Origin: Tubulanus polymorphus
Lineage: Eukaryota; Nemertea; Palaeonemertea; Tubulaniformes; Tubulanidae
Reading direction: 5' to 3'
DNA: 64,000 bases
Assembly (NCBI RefSeq): GCF_964204645.1
Contig: NC_134028.1
Location: 25,268,153 to 25,332,152, forward strand
Both the position numbers and the translations under genes were made by a program. Under the pieces are notes generated by a model. The model ran no database searches. It saw only the letters and a list, made by a program, of their open reading frames with translations, and had not been told where the DNA came from. Shown here one piece after another: positions 53,101-64,000 of the stretch (positions are counted from its first letter, which is position 1; every line of letters begins with the position of its first letter).

Positions 53101-55271
53101 CCGCCCAGCTAGTCGCAGGAAAGCCCGAACAGCTGGTCGTCGAGGTAGGCTAGCTACGGACCGAGAAAGCCACACGACTGGTCACTGACAAGAGAGCGAA
53201 TACCAGCCATAATATAGGACATCCATGAATGAATTAAAGAACGAAAGTTTATTCGGCCTTATTTCCGGAAGATATCGCTGATGGCCACACGGCTGGTTGT
53301 ATATCGCGCCTGAGGGCTTCTCGTCTGCAACACACCGTGTCACGTGATACGTTTTAATTTGCATAATTCGAGACGTCGAACAGATTTTTTACTGCGCTGA
53401 AGCTGTTTTCTTTATGCGAGTGATATGCTTTTCTAATCATCTGGAAGGAAGAAATCGCGGTTCGAAACGTTATCAGGGGTAGCCCGTTTTTCTATTTGAT
53501 CATCGTTTGAGCGATGCACCGAACAGTCGACGTCGGGTGAAACACTATTTTAACGGCATTTGATGGAAAATTTACGGCTCTCTTCTCTCGGTTGTGCGAG
53601 AAAACACATTTATATCCGTGTATGAAAAACGACTGTTATAATAGACGGGACAATTCTACAATTCTATACTAATGATGTTTTCTCATTCTATGGCTTAGCG
53701 ACGAATTTACGAACTGCGGATAGATATAACAAACGTACTTGCTTCTTAGTATTGCTAGTCCGGAAGATGGTTTACTCGTCCTGCGGGACCGTCGAATCTT
53801 TGTGTACCGAAACGACACAATTTCAGGAATTAATTGCAATGTTTGGTTAGGCAAACAAGCGTTGGTGATATTAGTATAAACCTCTTAGCGAATAGGCTGA
53901 CCGGCTTATCGTAGTCCGGACTGAATTTATCACGGAGAACGTCCTACCGAAACTGATACGAAATGCGCCACCGCATTAAACGGCGAAGAGCGGGCATTTT
54001 TAATCTTTCGATACCGAATTACGATTAATGGTAAATGTTTATGAATCTGTATAAGTTGATGTTTGAATATTGACGGTTACAGTCGCGCGTACGGTACAAT
54101 AAGTTCATTAATGGTTTGAGTGATTGGTTAACATATGCTCGTCTACGTTATCGTTGAATCAATGAGCATTGATAACCGGAGTCAATTAGATTTATACAGT
54201 ATCGCAACTGTGATAACCGCTTCGAAAATCTGTGCTTAAGTTTCTATTACGCAAAACCGTCCGTCCAAACGTCGACCGCACATCGAGCGGAAAAGACAAG
54301 GACACGAGCAGATCGAATTCTAGAATATAATCGCCGAAAAAACTGGATGTCAAATTTGTGGAGTTTTACATGGCTTTCTCTGATCGAGTACCAGGTTCAG
54401 ACTATAGGGATAGTAGTGAGTTGGATGGCCTGTTTAGCTAAGCTGACGTTACTTATAGTGAATATTCTCATGCAAAGTAAGTCTTCTTAATGTTCTTACT
54501 CAATTACCAAAAGTCTTTTTTCAATTCCATGGCGTTTATTACCAACCACACTTGAATGTGTCCCGAAATACGAATTTGTTGATATTTCATTCCTGGGAAA
54601 ATTAATGAAACGCTGTTGCCGAAAATGACGTTTGAATATCAGAATAATTACTCGGATCTTTCAAATAGAAAATGGAAATTATAACTGTGTGGACTTCTTC
54701 ATTGGTGCAGAATTGTTGTGTGCATCAAACCACCATGATTATTCGGCCTTTGAATGCTTCTAGGGAATCATGAAGCGAATTCAAGCTTCAATGCTGTTGG
54801 GAATGGAATTATTTTTCGTACCCATTTCGTGAGTTCACTCAACGATTTCATCGCGTTTGAAAATATCTATAACTTCGGCATTTCTTTTTTCCTAAAACGC
54901 CAATATCCCCGTCGTCGAAAGCCGCGTCTCGATATTCTAATGCTTTATAACCGGAATTTAAAAATGCAGTCGAAATGTAAGCAGCGATCGTTGCAGGTTT
55001 TTTGCACCTTTAGACACGTATTCGAGCATATACGATCGTGTTATAAGTGTAACGTCGATGGTTCGGTGTATGTTATGCGTAGGATTAGATAACTTCTTTT
55101 TCAAATTATATCATATTCACCTAATCGTTAGACGGGTGTATAGAAAAGCTAATAATTAGAGAATTAGAAATTCAGAATAGTCAGACAGGACCAACTGGTT
55201 CCACGTAAACATTGACTCGGCGAATTAATCAATCGTAGCTTGGAGTGGTCTCCTAACTTATAACCTGTGAA
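50136..55271. other. Gene-free stretch
   Basis: No recognised coding or RNA feature. A GC-richer block at 52925-53175 has loosely recurring agccggtc, agctggtcg and actggtcactg motifs, perhaps a decayed tandem repeat. The frame at 54754-55092 (112 codons) has no recognisable domain. Confidence 0.4.
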
Positions 55272-55505
55272 AATGGGGGCCGCTTCACGGGACGGCTTAA
55301 CAATTTGTCAAGGTTTCATGAGTATTGTCGCATCACGACCACGCGAAATTAGACAAGATCTGTTTCTACCGGATCTGCGTTAACATTTGACGGTGTAATC
55401 CCCTAACATAAAACTGCGCAACTGGGGACCGTTTCATTGCTTAGCATTTCATTATGGTTTCATTAGTTTAGTCGCGTTATGACAAACCGAATTTTAAGTC
55501 AGTTT
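55272..55505. mobile_element. Two adjacent foldback-type repeats
   Basis: gggggccgcttcacgggacg (about 55275) begins one copy. A second runs from gcaactggggaccgtttcat (55420) to gtttgtgaaacgacccctag (about 55503) with inverted gaccgtttca/tgaaacg ends. Both share the block ggtttcat plus ttagtcgc. Non-coding. Confidence 0.45.
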
Positions 55506-55510
55506 GTGAA

Positions 55511-58103
55511 ACGACCCCTAGATCTCTGGTCAATGTATTTTTAATGGATGGTCGTTATTGCATATTACATTATCACTAGAACATTCGTTATGCTTAGAAA
55601 TGATGGCAATGGGTCATTGTTATTGTGGTAGTTCTATCTCCCCCAGGGGATATATTATCATAAATAGACAGGACCCAGTTACACAGTAAGTTGTCGGTTT
55701 CCTACAACGAACTAATATTTTTCCCTTAATCAAATTAACCTCGTAATTACAGATATATTCCAGTCTGTGGTATATTTATCAATGTTTCAGTGTTTTCGTT
55801 ATCTTCGATATTGTTAACGAATTATCTGATTATGAGTTAAAACTTATCACGACGATATATCAGTATTCCTTATGCAATAGTCTGTCTTTCTTCAAACTTA
55901 TATTTCTAAAATTATGCAGTTATACAATCGCATTTACACATGTAAAAAAATTTCAATTAAATTTGATTCTAGTCTCGAAGTATCTACGCATCTGAAGTCA
56001 GATGAGGTCGACACTTTTTTTGAATTGATTTTTATCCTCGCAACTGGCTCTTAAATATCGTATATATTTTTCATACAATTTGAATTATCTACTTATTGCA
56101 TTTTATGGTGAATATTTAATGTCTGAAACGCTATGAAGATGTCTATCCCCGGTGCAGGTAAGCTTTCTACACAGCGGAATAATGCATTATCTCCGACTGA
56201 TGTGTAATAAACTATATTTTATCGGCTGATAGCTTTGTTGAGATATTTCTTGCAGACGCAAATATCTTAAACTGTATTCGTGTTATTATGCAATCGTAAT
56301 TCCAGACGCCGATTTTCACGAACGCAATTACGTTTGAATTTAAAATCGAAGCGATTTCTTGTATTTTCCATTTCGTCGTTCGGTCGGAAATTCGTTATTC
56401 GTTCTTTGATTTATTTTCATCGAGCACTCCTCTAACTACAACATTAAAACCCGGTTTGACTCTGCGGTAGAAATTACATGTTTATAGTTTCACTTTCAAT
56501 GTATTTTTTGACGTAATCTATTCGTCGGTCTCCGAGACTTTTTCGTCATGAGTCGGTCATTAATTCATAAAAACCTAATTGGAACGAGGGAAATCGTACA
56601 ATGAAGAAAAAACTGAAAATAACAGTCGAAACCTCGTAGCGCTCTAGTGAAACCTTAATCGTTTATGTTCGCAGATGCCCGGGGCGGTGACTGTAAAACG
56701 GTTGAAAAGGTATTTCGCAATTGAGTGTTTTTAGCTCAGCGATTGCGATTACACACACAAGATCTGTCTTACAAACAAAACCAGTATCGCGCACAACTAC
56801 ACTCCACAAACACATGTACGTCGCGTTTGTTTTTACCGTAATTCGACTCTTATTGGAGAGTGGATTTACAAACTTAGAAAACTTTTTTCAACCGGAGTCC
56901 GCGTTGTCTATTCTTTCCGGGGATGATTTTGGAATATAGTTTGCACCGCTATTGCTCTGTCGACCAGCGAAACAGTATTGATGATAGCAAAAACCAAAAC
57001 CCGTAAATACGAAATTCCATTTCATGAAATGAAACCATAACCACAAAAGTATATGACATCCTGAATTTCAATTGTAACAAACTTGATTGCATTAAGCAAT
57101 ATTGTCTTTTACGTTTAGTGGACGAACAGAGGCGCTTTCCTTTTGTGTCACCTTCAAAACCTTAATAAATAACCTTATCCGCGGTGGTCCTTTGAAAGGA
57201 TGTTACGTATATAATCCATATTAGCAACTGAAATGGTCATGTTGCTAATCGACTAATAGTACTAACTGCGTAGTTGCTAATTAAGTTCAAGTTTATTGTT
57301 TTCATAGAATAAACCATTGTAATATTTACGAGACAGTTTGAAGAAAGTTCGATGGACTATCGCACACACTCCCGCCTAGTAAAAACACCGAATATAATGG
57401 CATAGAATATGCTCTATAGAAAGTGGATGTCATGAGTATTCAAAGGACAAGTAACCTCTTGAGCGCCCAAAATACGTGTTTGGACCGGGTAAAAATGAGT
57501 CGTTGAATAAGGCACTTCCCCGGAAGAGCCGAACCTTTCTACTTATATCCGTTCAATTCGCAATACCGGCAACGATACTGTGGCGAGCAAGGATTCCGTG
57601 AGGTTCTACCAAATTAACTAGTAATTACTGAGTTTCTCAATTTAGAAATTTGGGTCCTGAATCCAGTAAAAAGCTGATCAAAATGAACTAATGCTGACTT
57701 AAAAAACAGACCGTTTAGTTGCGCCACCTAGTGTTGTATACCAGTATCCATCCACAGTGACACATCGTAATTATCGTTAATCGACACTGTTTCTTTGAAG
57801 GTCATAGACCCCACTTAAACTATTGTCGTAACCAGAACTCATAAATACGAAAACAAAGTTTCCTAGAAGAAAAAACGTTCTATCGCTGAGTTGTACCTTC
57901 ACAATAAGAGTTTTATCGACTGCACGCCTCTTAAAGGGTAACTGACACTTTTTTAAAGATAAATACAATAGTATCGGTTCTTATAGGTAAACATAACCGC
58001 ATCTTCTCGTTCGAACTGTCGAGTATTTCTATAATAGTTGTCACAGTGTTCACCGGTAGTACTCGTGCGGCAGACATCGCTTCGTTCTGATCGGTATTGC
58101 GCG
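55511..58103. other. No gene seen
   Basis: AT-rich. A dispersed-repeat fragment lies at 57580-57625 (ctgtggcgagcaaggattcc, gaggttc, attaactagtaa). No supported gene. Confidence 0.45.
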
Positions 58104-58108
58104 GCGCT

Positions 58109-58176
58109 CGCTCTCTCTCTCGCTCTCTCTCTCTCAGTCTCTCTCTCTCTCGCTCTCTCTCTCTCTCTCAGTCTCT
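58109..58176. repeat. (CT)n-rich tract
   Basis: About 68 bp of ctctct with periodic cagt and cgct interruptions. Confidence 0.9.
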
Positions 58177-59554
58177 TGCTATGCTGCGCCATTAGCGAGA
58201 ATTCAGCGCCACGATTCGATTCATGTTAACACTCATTTCTATTCATAGTTTTTTTTTCTGCAGAGTTGTTTTAGCAGATACTGTATATATTGTATACATG
58301 ACCGAAAACCTACATCCTACATTTCATTAAAAAAGATTACGCCCATATACGCACTAGTCGCTTGTATTAAATAGCTGACAGATCGTTACCAACAATAAGA
58401 CAGATTCCGTAATCTCCGCGCGTTGCTCTGCGCGGATTATTCGCACGAGAATCTTCGCAGGGGTCAAAATACTGTGGGTTGAATTAATCTCGAGGTTTAT
58501 AATCGGCGGATTAGAAGGCGCCGTGCGATGATCCACGCTTAGGCGCATTTTAACTATCAAAAGTACCTACGACCGTTGCTGTTAATTTCACACGTGGTCA
58601 GTCCTGCAGGGCTTGTTGCTGTCATTTATAATCCGATTAGGTTTATTGATAGATATTCGGTCGAATTTGAATCGAACTGCGATAATTAACTATTGACAAT
58701 AAAACAGCGTAAAGCAAAAGAATTGCTGTTAGTGTATTGAATATAGTAATGCAAATTCGGTGTGGCCTCAGTTATTCGTAGGGACCTACTATTGGGGGAG
58801 CGAACTAGAGAGATATCTCCGAACTCTCGTAAACCGGGAAGTGGTGCTTCTAAACACATGGTGCTGATGGACCTAATGACCGTCGTGCGCTTCAGCAGTA
58901 CCTTCTGATCAGTTCTGTACGTATCGGTAATTTTATTAATACGGATATATGATATAATATAGATTGGTCGCCGTGTGTGTGTAACCGTAAAAGACGGACT
59001 GGTCGCCGTTTGTACGCGTCGCGCTATCGTAGATTAGAACATACTTGAATATATTTGACAGTTGCCGTGTTCCCGGTTGGACCATTCTCTCTCGCGAGAA
59101 TCGAAACATTTCGCCGCAATTTTTACGAGTAGATAATGAATGACGTAAAGATACATTAGCATTATTCTTATAGCCGTTCTTTTAGTCCGATGTGAATAAG
59201 TACAAGCATCACGGATTGAATCGTGAACGTAGCGCGATCTTGTGTCGGGACAATTGATATTCCCGCGTGTACCCATCTGCATTTCGGTCTGCTTCGGAAG
59301 GGGGTGTTGTGTCTGATCGCGTCTTACGTCTGGTTAGATTTATATTCGGCTGTGTTTCCTGGTTTACCTCGGGTTGGCTTTTCGACGTATGCGGTCAGAT
59401 ACCGGTGTAATAAATGACAATGCAACGGGATGATTCGCAGCTGCTCGTAAGACACCGCCGCGTTACACCGTCATCGTCATCGTCTGACGTGTCGGCGAAG
59501 AAAAGATGATCGCTAAAAAATCGACGTTGTTTCTAATATCGCTATCGTACAAAC
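58177..59554. other. Upstream region of the probable exon at 59555
   Basis: From about 58980 on the sequence is richer in CpG (gtacgcgtcgcgctatcg near 59012, caccgccgcgttacaccg near 59452, tctgacgtgtcggcg near 59482). That suits a CpG-type promoter and 5' UTR for the exon at 59555. No TATA box at a convincing spacing was found. Confidence 0.3.
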
Positions 59555-59708
59555 ATGGATGTTATGAAAAAGTTAACGCTCGTCTGCGTGATAATCGTGT
59601 GTTCGGGCGCGTGGATGTGTGGTGTCGTTTCCGGTCATAGGGACGATGAGGATACCGAACTGGAACACGAAGAAAATGTGATATCAAAACAATCCGGTGA
59701 TCACCCAG
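59555..59708 (+). CDS. Probable first coding exon, secreted or membrane protein
   Basis: The ATG at 59555 opens a short frame that reads as a textbook signal peptide: a basic start (MDVMKK), a hydrophobic core (LTLVCVIIV), then small residues near a likely cleavage site around VVSG (residue 27). An acidic segment follows (RDDEDTELEHEE, residues 29-40), then ISKQSGDHPG. A possible donor site cag|gttgta lies at 59708/59709; reading on, the frame stops at 59725. The exon would be 154 nt and end in phase 1. Later exons were not found, so the product is unknown; a neuropeptide-type or other secreted precursor, or a type I membrane protein, would fit. The upstream CpG-rich sequence supports a gene start. 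The donor is weak, and a 56-residue secreted peptide without splicing is an alternative. Confidence 0.5.
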
Positions 59709-59783
59709 GTTGTACATTATTATAGTTTTACCTTATTTACGTAGATTTTAGTTTGTTTTTAACTTTTAGCTTAACAGTATCGA

Positions 59784-59940
59784 GACTTAAGTCTAAGAGT
59801 TAATAACCTTTGCACTTAAGTCTTTATATACTCTTTACATTTTAGTCTTTGGTCTGATATTCTTTCGACTTAAACTTTGAGACGTTAACCGTTTACACTT
59901 AAATCTATCTGTCTTATTGTGTAGGACTTAAGTCATGAGT
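59784..59940. repeat. Cluster of acttaagtc motifs
   Basis: gacttaagtc, cacttaagtc, gacttaaact, cacttaaatc and gacttaagtc occur within about 155 bp, just downstream of the probable exon. The same word lies in the foldback element at 34966-35100, so this may be a decayed copy of that family. Confidence 0.4.
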
Positions 59941-60054
59941 CACACAGTCTTTAGACTGATTTAGTATTACGCTCTTTAGACTATGGCACCTAAATGAAAT
60001 TCTATTTTTCAAATAATTCCGTGCTTTGAATGATTCTGACTGATGATTATTTGC

Positions 60055-60149
60055 GGGCCGTTATCTACAACTGTGAGTGAAATCTAACGCAAAAATAAGT
60101 CCGTTTTCAATTCTAAAAATCTAACTCAATTCTCCGGAAGTGGGGCCTG
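60055..60149. mobile_element. Foldback element, copy of the 35595 family
   Basis: Begins gggccgttatctacaactgt and ends ccggaagtggggcctg, with the core cgttttcaatt, parallel to the copy at 35595-35706 but more diverged. Confidence 0.5.
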
Positions 60150-61908
60150 ACGTTTTACCGCGCTATTATAACGTCACTCTCTAATGGGAAAAGTGGGTGT
60201 ACTAAAGTAGCGGAAATGCGGTCTGGTCAGTGGCGTGCGGTTACTATGGATGTCGATAATGGAATGTCTATTTAAAATACCATTGATCACTTATACACAA
60301 AATCTCCACGAAATGTGATGAATATTGCGCGACAATAAGGAAGAGATGGAGATAGAGCGATGCGCCACACGAGGCGATGAAAAACATAGGATACATATTA
60401 ATCCGATTTGAGCCCTGGTTTTATAGACAGCTCGGCTTTCTGTGGCTGCGGGAGGCGGTTAATACAACGCTTTCTTGTTTAACCGTGGGAATAACTCGCG
60501 CGCTGTATTCTTTTTAAATCTTTTGGGTTTGCTGGATTCGGGGGAACTTATCAGACGTATACAAGTTGATCAAATATTTTTGGGCTGCTCTTTTTCGTTT
60601 TGTCAACAAAAATATGCAGACAAGAATTTTAGTGCAGGAGTACGTTTAATAAGGCAGTTTGGACTTTAAAGTGCCCTTTTAGGATATGTCCTTCAAAATT
60701 TGCCTTAGGATCCGGCGCCGCTCTTAGTTCCCTTATAGATCCACCCTCTGTAGTAGCCGATCTTAAGCGGCATAAACTATTGAAGAGCTAGATTCTGACT
60801 TCGCGATCAGATACGCATTTTTTCCATATGAGTAGTTGTTAGGAGCTGGCGTTGTGAATAGCACTTTGCGCGCTGCGGTTCGCCTAAATGAAATATCTGT
60901 TTAACTTGGTAAATAGTTTGTTAATGACTGGCCCGCTTGCGAAGAGCCATGGCACCCGTCGGCAATAACCAATGGATTCTACAAGCCCATATCCATTGCG
61001 GTATGATTTCAAACAAACACGGATCTCTAATTAAACCATTGGTATTCAACGACTGTCATATCGCGGATTGCATTGAAACCATGGTCGATGATCGAATCCA
61101 AGACGCGACCATCACAAATATTATCAATTACCTATTTTGTTCTTATGGTTATTTTGTTCTCAAGGTCGCGTGTCAGAAACAAGACACTGTCTTTTTCAAT
61201 TCGGAAAATAATATAACAAATGAATATTTCGATTTCCCCTGGTATATGCTCAGGATCGAGTTTTTCGCTAAGGTTTGTAGTTTGAGAATAATTCATAAAT
61301 GAAATGATTCTTACTTTCGGAGTAAAAAAAAAACTAGAACAGTCAAAATCAAATGATTTCCAATTACTAGCTCTGTATATATTCAAGTCAAATATAACTT
61401 GATGGTGAAATGTTAACGGTTGAATCACTGAGAAGGTATTGTATTATCCGGTATTATTTTTTCACTGTTTCTATTCTCGGACTCTGATGACAGATACACA
61501 ACACAATTGTACTGATCACATTTTCCCTTTAGGCGTCTTATGATAGTTCTACGATAACGAGTCCATTAATTGGTATATAAAGCTACAGCTCTGTAGAAAT
61601 CTAATCAGCTATTTTCATGTCGTTCATTACGGCAATATGTAACACCGCTTCATATATGTGATCATAAAAATATGTCATTCTTAATGCGCTAGATACTGGC
61701 ATTCGGGTACACTGAACTAACCCCTGCCTCCACCTGAGTTAGCCTACACGTCACACGTGCCTTCCTTGCAACATCTCGATTAGGCGATCAAATATGATAA
61801 TATGTATAAATATATAAGATGAAATCCCACGATACGAAAAAGCAAGTCCGAGAGGTTTCTTTGCTTATATTTATTCGACGTATCGACTCAACAGAGTGTT
61901 CCTGGATA
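60150..61908. other. No gene supported
   Basis: A frame at 60949-61302 begins with ATG in the context gccatggcacc but has no recognisable domain or clear splice sites. It might be an exon of the gene starting at 59555, but nothing in the sequence shows this. Confidence 0.35.
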
Positions 61909-62025
61909 CGACTATCAGGATATAGTCGGAGCGTTCCCAGATACGACTAGCAGGATAGTCGAATGAAACATTAGTTCAAGGAAACTTTTTGGACTCGTTT
62001 CTTTTGTACCGTTGGATTTTATCTT
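61909..62025. repeat. Dispersed repeat shared with 20854-20930
   Basis: Both copies share aggatatagtcg, then a tcaag..aa block, tggactcgttt and gttggat/gttgggat. Here a local duplication (gatacgactatcaggatata and gatacgactagcaggatag) precedes it. The 193-codon minus frame (61915-62496) begins upstream of and ends within this repeat, and has no recognisable domain. Confidence 0.4.
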
Positions 62026-63765
62026 GGCCGTCGTAAACGTAGCTATGTTTCTGAGTGCGCCCTGATAAATGGTTTTTTCATCATTACGCATTAGCGATAT
62101 ACGAATCAAGTGGTTGCACGAAGGCCACGTGTTACAGAGAGCAGTCGACACATCTCTCAAATTGGCATTGTTAAACCGATAGACTCCGATCAGAAATATT
62201 GTCGAAGGACCTAGCGTTTTCGATTTCAGTGCCTTGTCGTGCACGGAGCTCCTATTCGAATAATAAGCAGCCTTCGCCATATTCGAAATGATATTCAACT
62301 GAAAATAATGACATCGGAGAAAGAAAAATCTTTGAATTAATTGAAATAAAAGTTCGTCCGTCCGCGAAAATAATGAACGGCGCAGTTTTGCGATGAAACA
62401 TACATGTTTGTATCCGATAGGAAAATGATTAATTGGCTTCGCTGAGTAACTTGTATTACTTGTATTACTTCTATTACTCCGGAGAAATATCGTCATATTA
62501 AAAGGTGGAGGAAATAGGCAAACATCCTGTTACATGTACATAGTTCTAGAAAATGAATTGATTAGTTAAATTCATGTATAAAGCCGCTACGTAAATAATA
62601 CCATAAGAGTTAGAATTTTACGAGTAAAGATGAGACGATGATGTATTGATATCGCAGATCCATGGAACATTATAATCTATTCAATCCCCGATTTAATTAA
62701 TGATCATTCAGTCTTGAGTAAACAAGGCACTCATTTCATTTCCTGATATTCTGATAAAGCCGCAGTTTGCGCGAAGATTCGACCGCCGACCAAATCCTAT
62801 CCGCCGCTAGAATGATACGATATCGAGAAATCCATACAGACATCCACAGCAATTCAAACGATTCAAAAATTCTAAGTTAAGAATGTATCGAGTAATATCG
62901 TGTATGGGAGCCTTGCATTTAGTACAAACTTTATACCAAAGATCATATAACTAAAAGTCTATTCGTCTATTAACATTAGTGGTTCCAATTCTTCTTAGCC
63001 CCACCGTGAATTCGTTTAAGAGACCGCGGTTCCACCTTGGAGTAATTATCCTGTCAGTATGATTAGCTGTGTTTGTAGTACTGACTGACCACTCGACCGA
63101 ACAGTTAGATTGAACAAAATAGACGCGGTTTTTAGTTCCCCGCTTCGCGCACGGACAAGTTCATGCTTAAGCAAGTTCTCGATTTAGTCAAGATCTCGGC
63201 GTGTGCGCACACGTCACGAGAATTTTCTCGCGGAAGTCTCACCGTCTGCGCATGGGCTTTAAACTGCTAAAATTGCTCATCACCGCTTCCTAGGTAAAGC
63301 GGGAGACTGTGACGACACAATTCAACGCCTCGGAGCGTCGTCAATCTTTATTTATCGAGATGGTTCGTTCGAAAGATTGCTATTCGTCTGGGATCGCTTT
63401 ATCATAACGTAATACCTTTTTACACAAATATTCCGTATAGCATTTTGTCGTTTCCGTTAATATTCAACAGCGTTCATTATTCCAGAATATTCGTTTCCTG
63501 TCGTCTCGAATGAGAAGGAAATGGTTGATATTTTCGCCGAGATATTCACAGAAAGAATAAGTTGATCTTTTCCTGTTATAGTGTTTATTCTACATGAAAC
63601 CAGGCGCCGGTTTCTAATCAAATCTATTGTTGTTAAACAGTATTGAAGACTGCGCCCTTGTCGCAGGACCGATCGCCTCGGATTAACGCGGACAAAATAT
63701 TCAAAAGTTGTCCTACTCCAAATTAAGCGATGGCGACCCATGTTCACCACGACTGCCACGATAGA
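62026..63765. other. No gene seen
   Basis: A CpG-bearing patch at 63170-63260 contains cgtgtgcgcacacgtcacga and ctgcgcatgg, which resemble CRE-like and NRF-1-like promoter words, but no adjoining exon is evident. Confidence 0.35.
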
Positions 63766-63826
63766 TTATCATTATCATTGTTATCATTATCATCGTTATC
63801 GTTATCATCATTATTATTATTACCAT
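63766..63826. repeat. Degenerate (TTATCA)n / (ATT)n microsatellite
   Basis: ttatcattatcattgttatc and related words run for about 60 bp before the final 170 bases, which hold nothing recognisable. Confidence 0.85.
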
Positions 63827-64000
63827 TTTTGGTGCCCTGTACATGTTTTATTAAAAAAATAACTCCAAGAAATACTAGAAGCTAGAAGCTCGTTCCACCA
63901 TAAAACAACAGATATCGAAAAATGTTCTATGGTCATACGTAAAATGGGCGAAATACATCGAATTCGAAGTTAAAACCAAAGATCGCGCCTGCTTAAACGG

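Noticed and set aside
61915-62496. 193-codon minus-strand frame as a host gene
   Set aside because: Length alone is not enough. It overlaps a dispersed repeat, has no recognisable domain, and includes low-complexity TSNTS-type sequence from a short simple repeat.

Overview
The window is eukaryotic, non-coding-rich nuclear DNA, almost certainly from an animal and probably a marine invertebrate. The signs are long pure microsatellites, many short foldback elements and tRNA-like repeats, no operons or ribosome-binding sites, and a tyrosine-recombinase retrotransposon. I cannot name the species. Outside that element I can support only one probable host coding exon, so this is a gene-poor, repeat-rich interval.

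The main feature is a nearly intact Ngaro-type (DIRS-order) retrotransposon at 4561-11251, plus strand. It has split direct repeats in the order A1 - ORFs - B1 - A2 - B2. A1 and A2 look identical over 191 bp, and B1 and B2 over about 385 bp, which suggests a recent insertion. It encodes an SGNH-hydrolase-like protein (4833-5453), a Gag-like zinc-finger protein (6737-7708), reverse transcriptase plus RNase H (7671-9303, broken by one frame change at a T7 run), and a tyrosine recombinase with its catalytic residues in place (9237-10190). Between the hydrolase and Gag lies a 54-bp tandem array. Each B repeat carries four stem-loops with a nearly invariant 9-nt loop and stems that covary. I consider this hairpin array the best candidate for an undescribed functional system here. 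A diverged relic of the A repeat lies at 50005-50135 on the minus strand.

Region by region: 1-4560 holds diverged tandem copies of a dispersed repeat, a 223-bp foldback element (1649-1871) and a palindromic tRNA-like element (2561-2902). 4561-11251 is the Ngaro element. 11252-30380 is gene-free, with TA repeats, foldback elements and a pure 125-unit GCT/AGC tract (26135-26509). 30381-31148 is a minisatellite of sixteen 48-bp units. 31149-59500 is more dispersed repeats, (TA)n, (ATT)n and a C17 run. At 59555 a probable first coding exon encodes a signal peptide followed by an acidic segment. The remainder to 64000 has short repeats and no recognisable gene.

How the parts work together: the retrotransposon is a self-contained module. 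Gag packages the RNA, RT/RNase H copies it, the recombinase integrates a circular DNA through the A-rich A/B junction, and the structured repeats probably guide RNA recognition, replication or 3' end formation. The role of the hydrolase is unknown. The foldback and tRNA-like repeats have no coding capacity and must have been moved by enzymes encoded elsewhere. All repeat identities were judged by eye, without alignment software.
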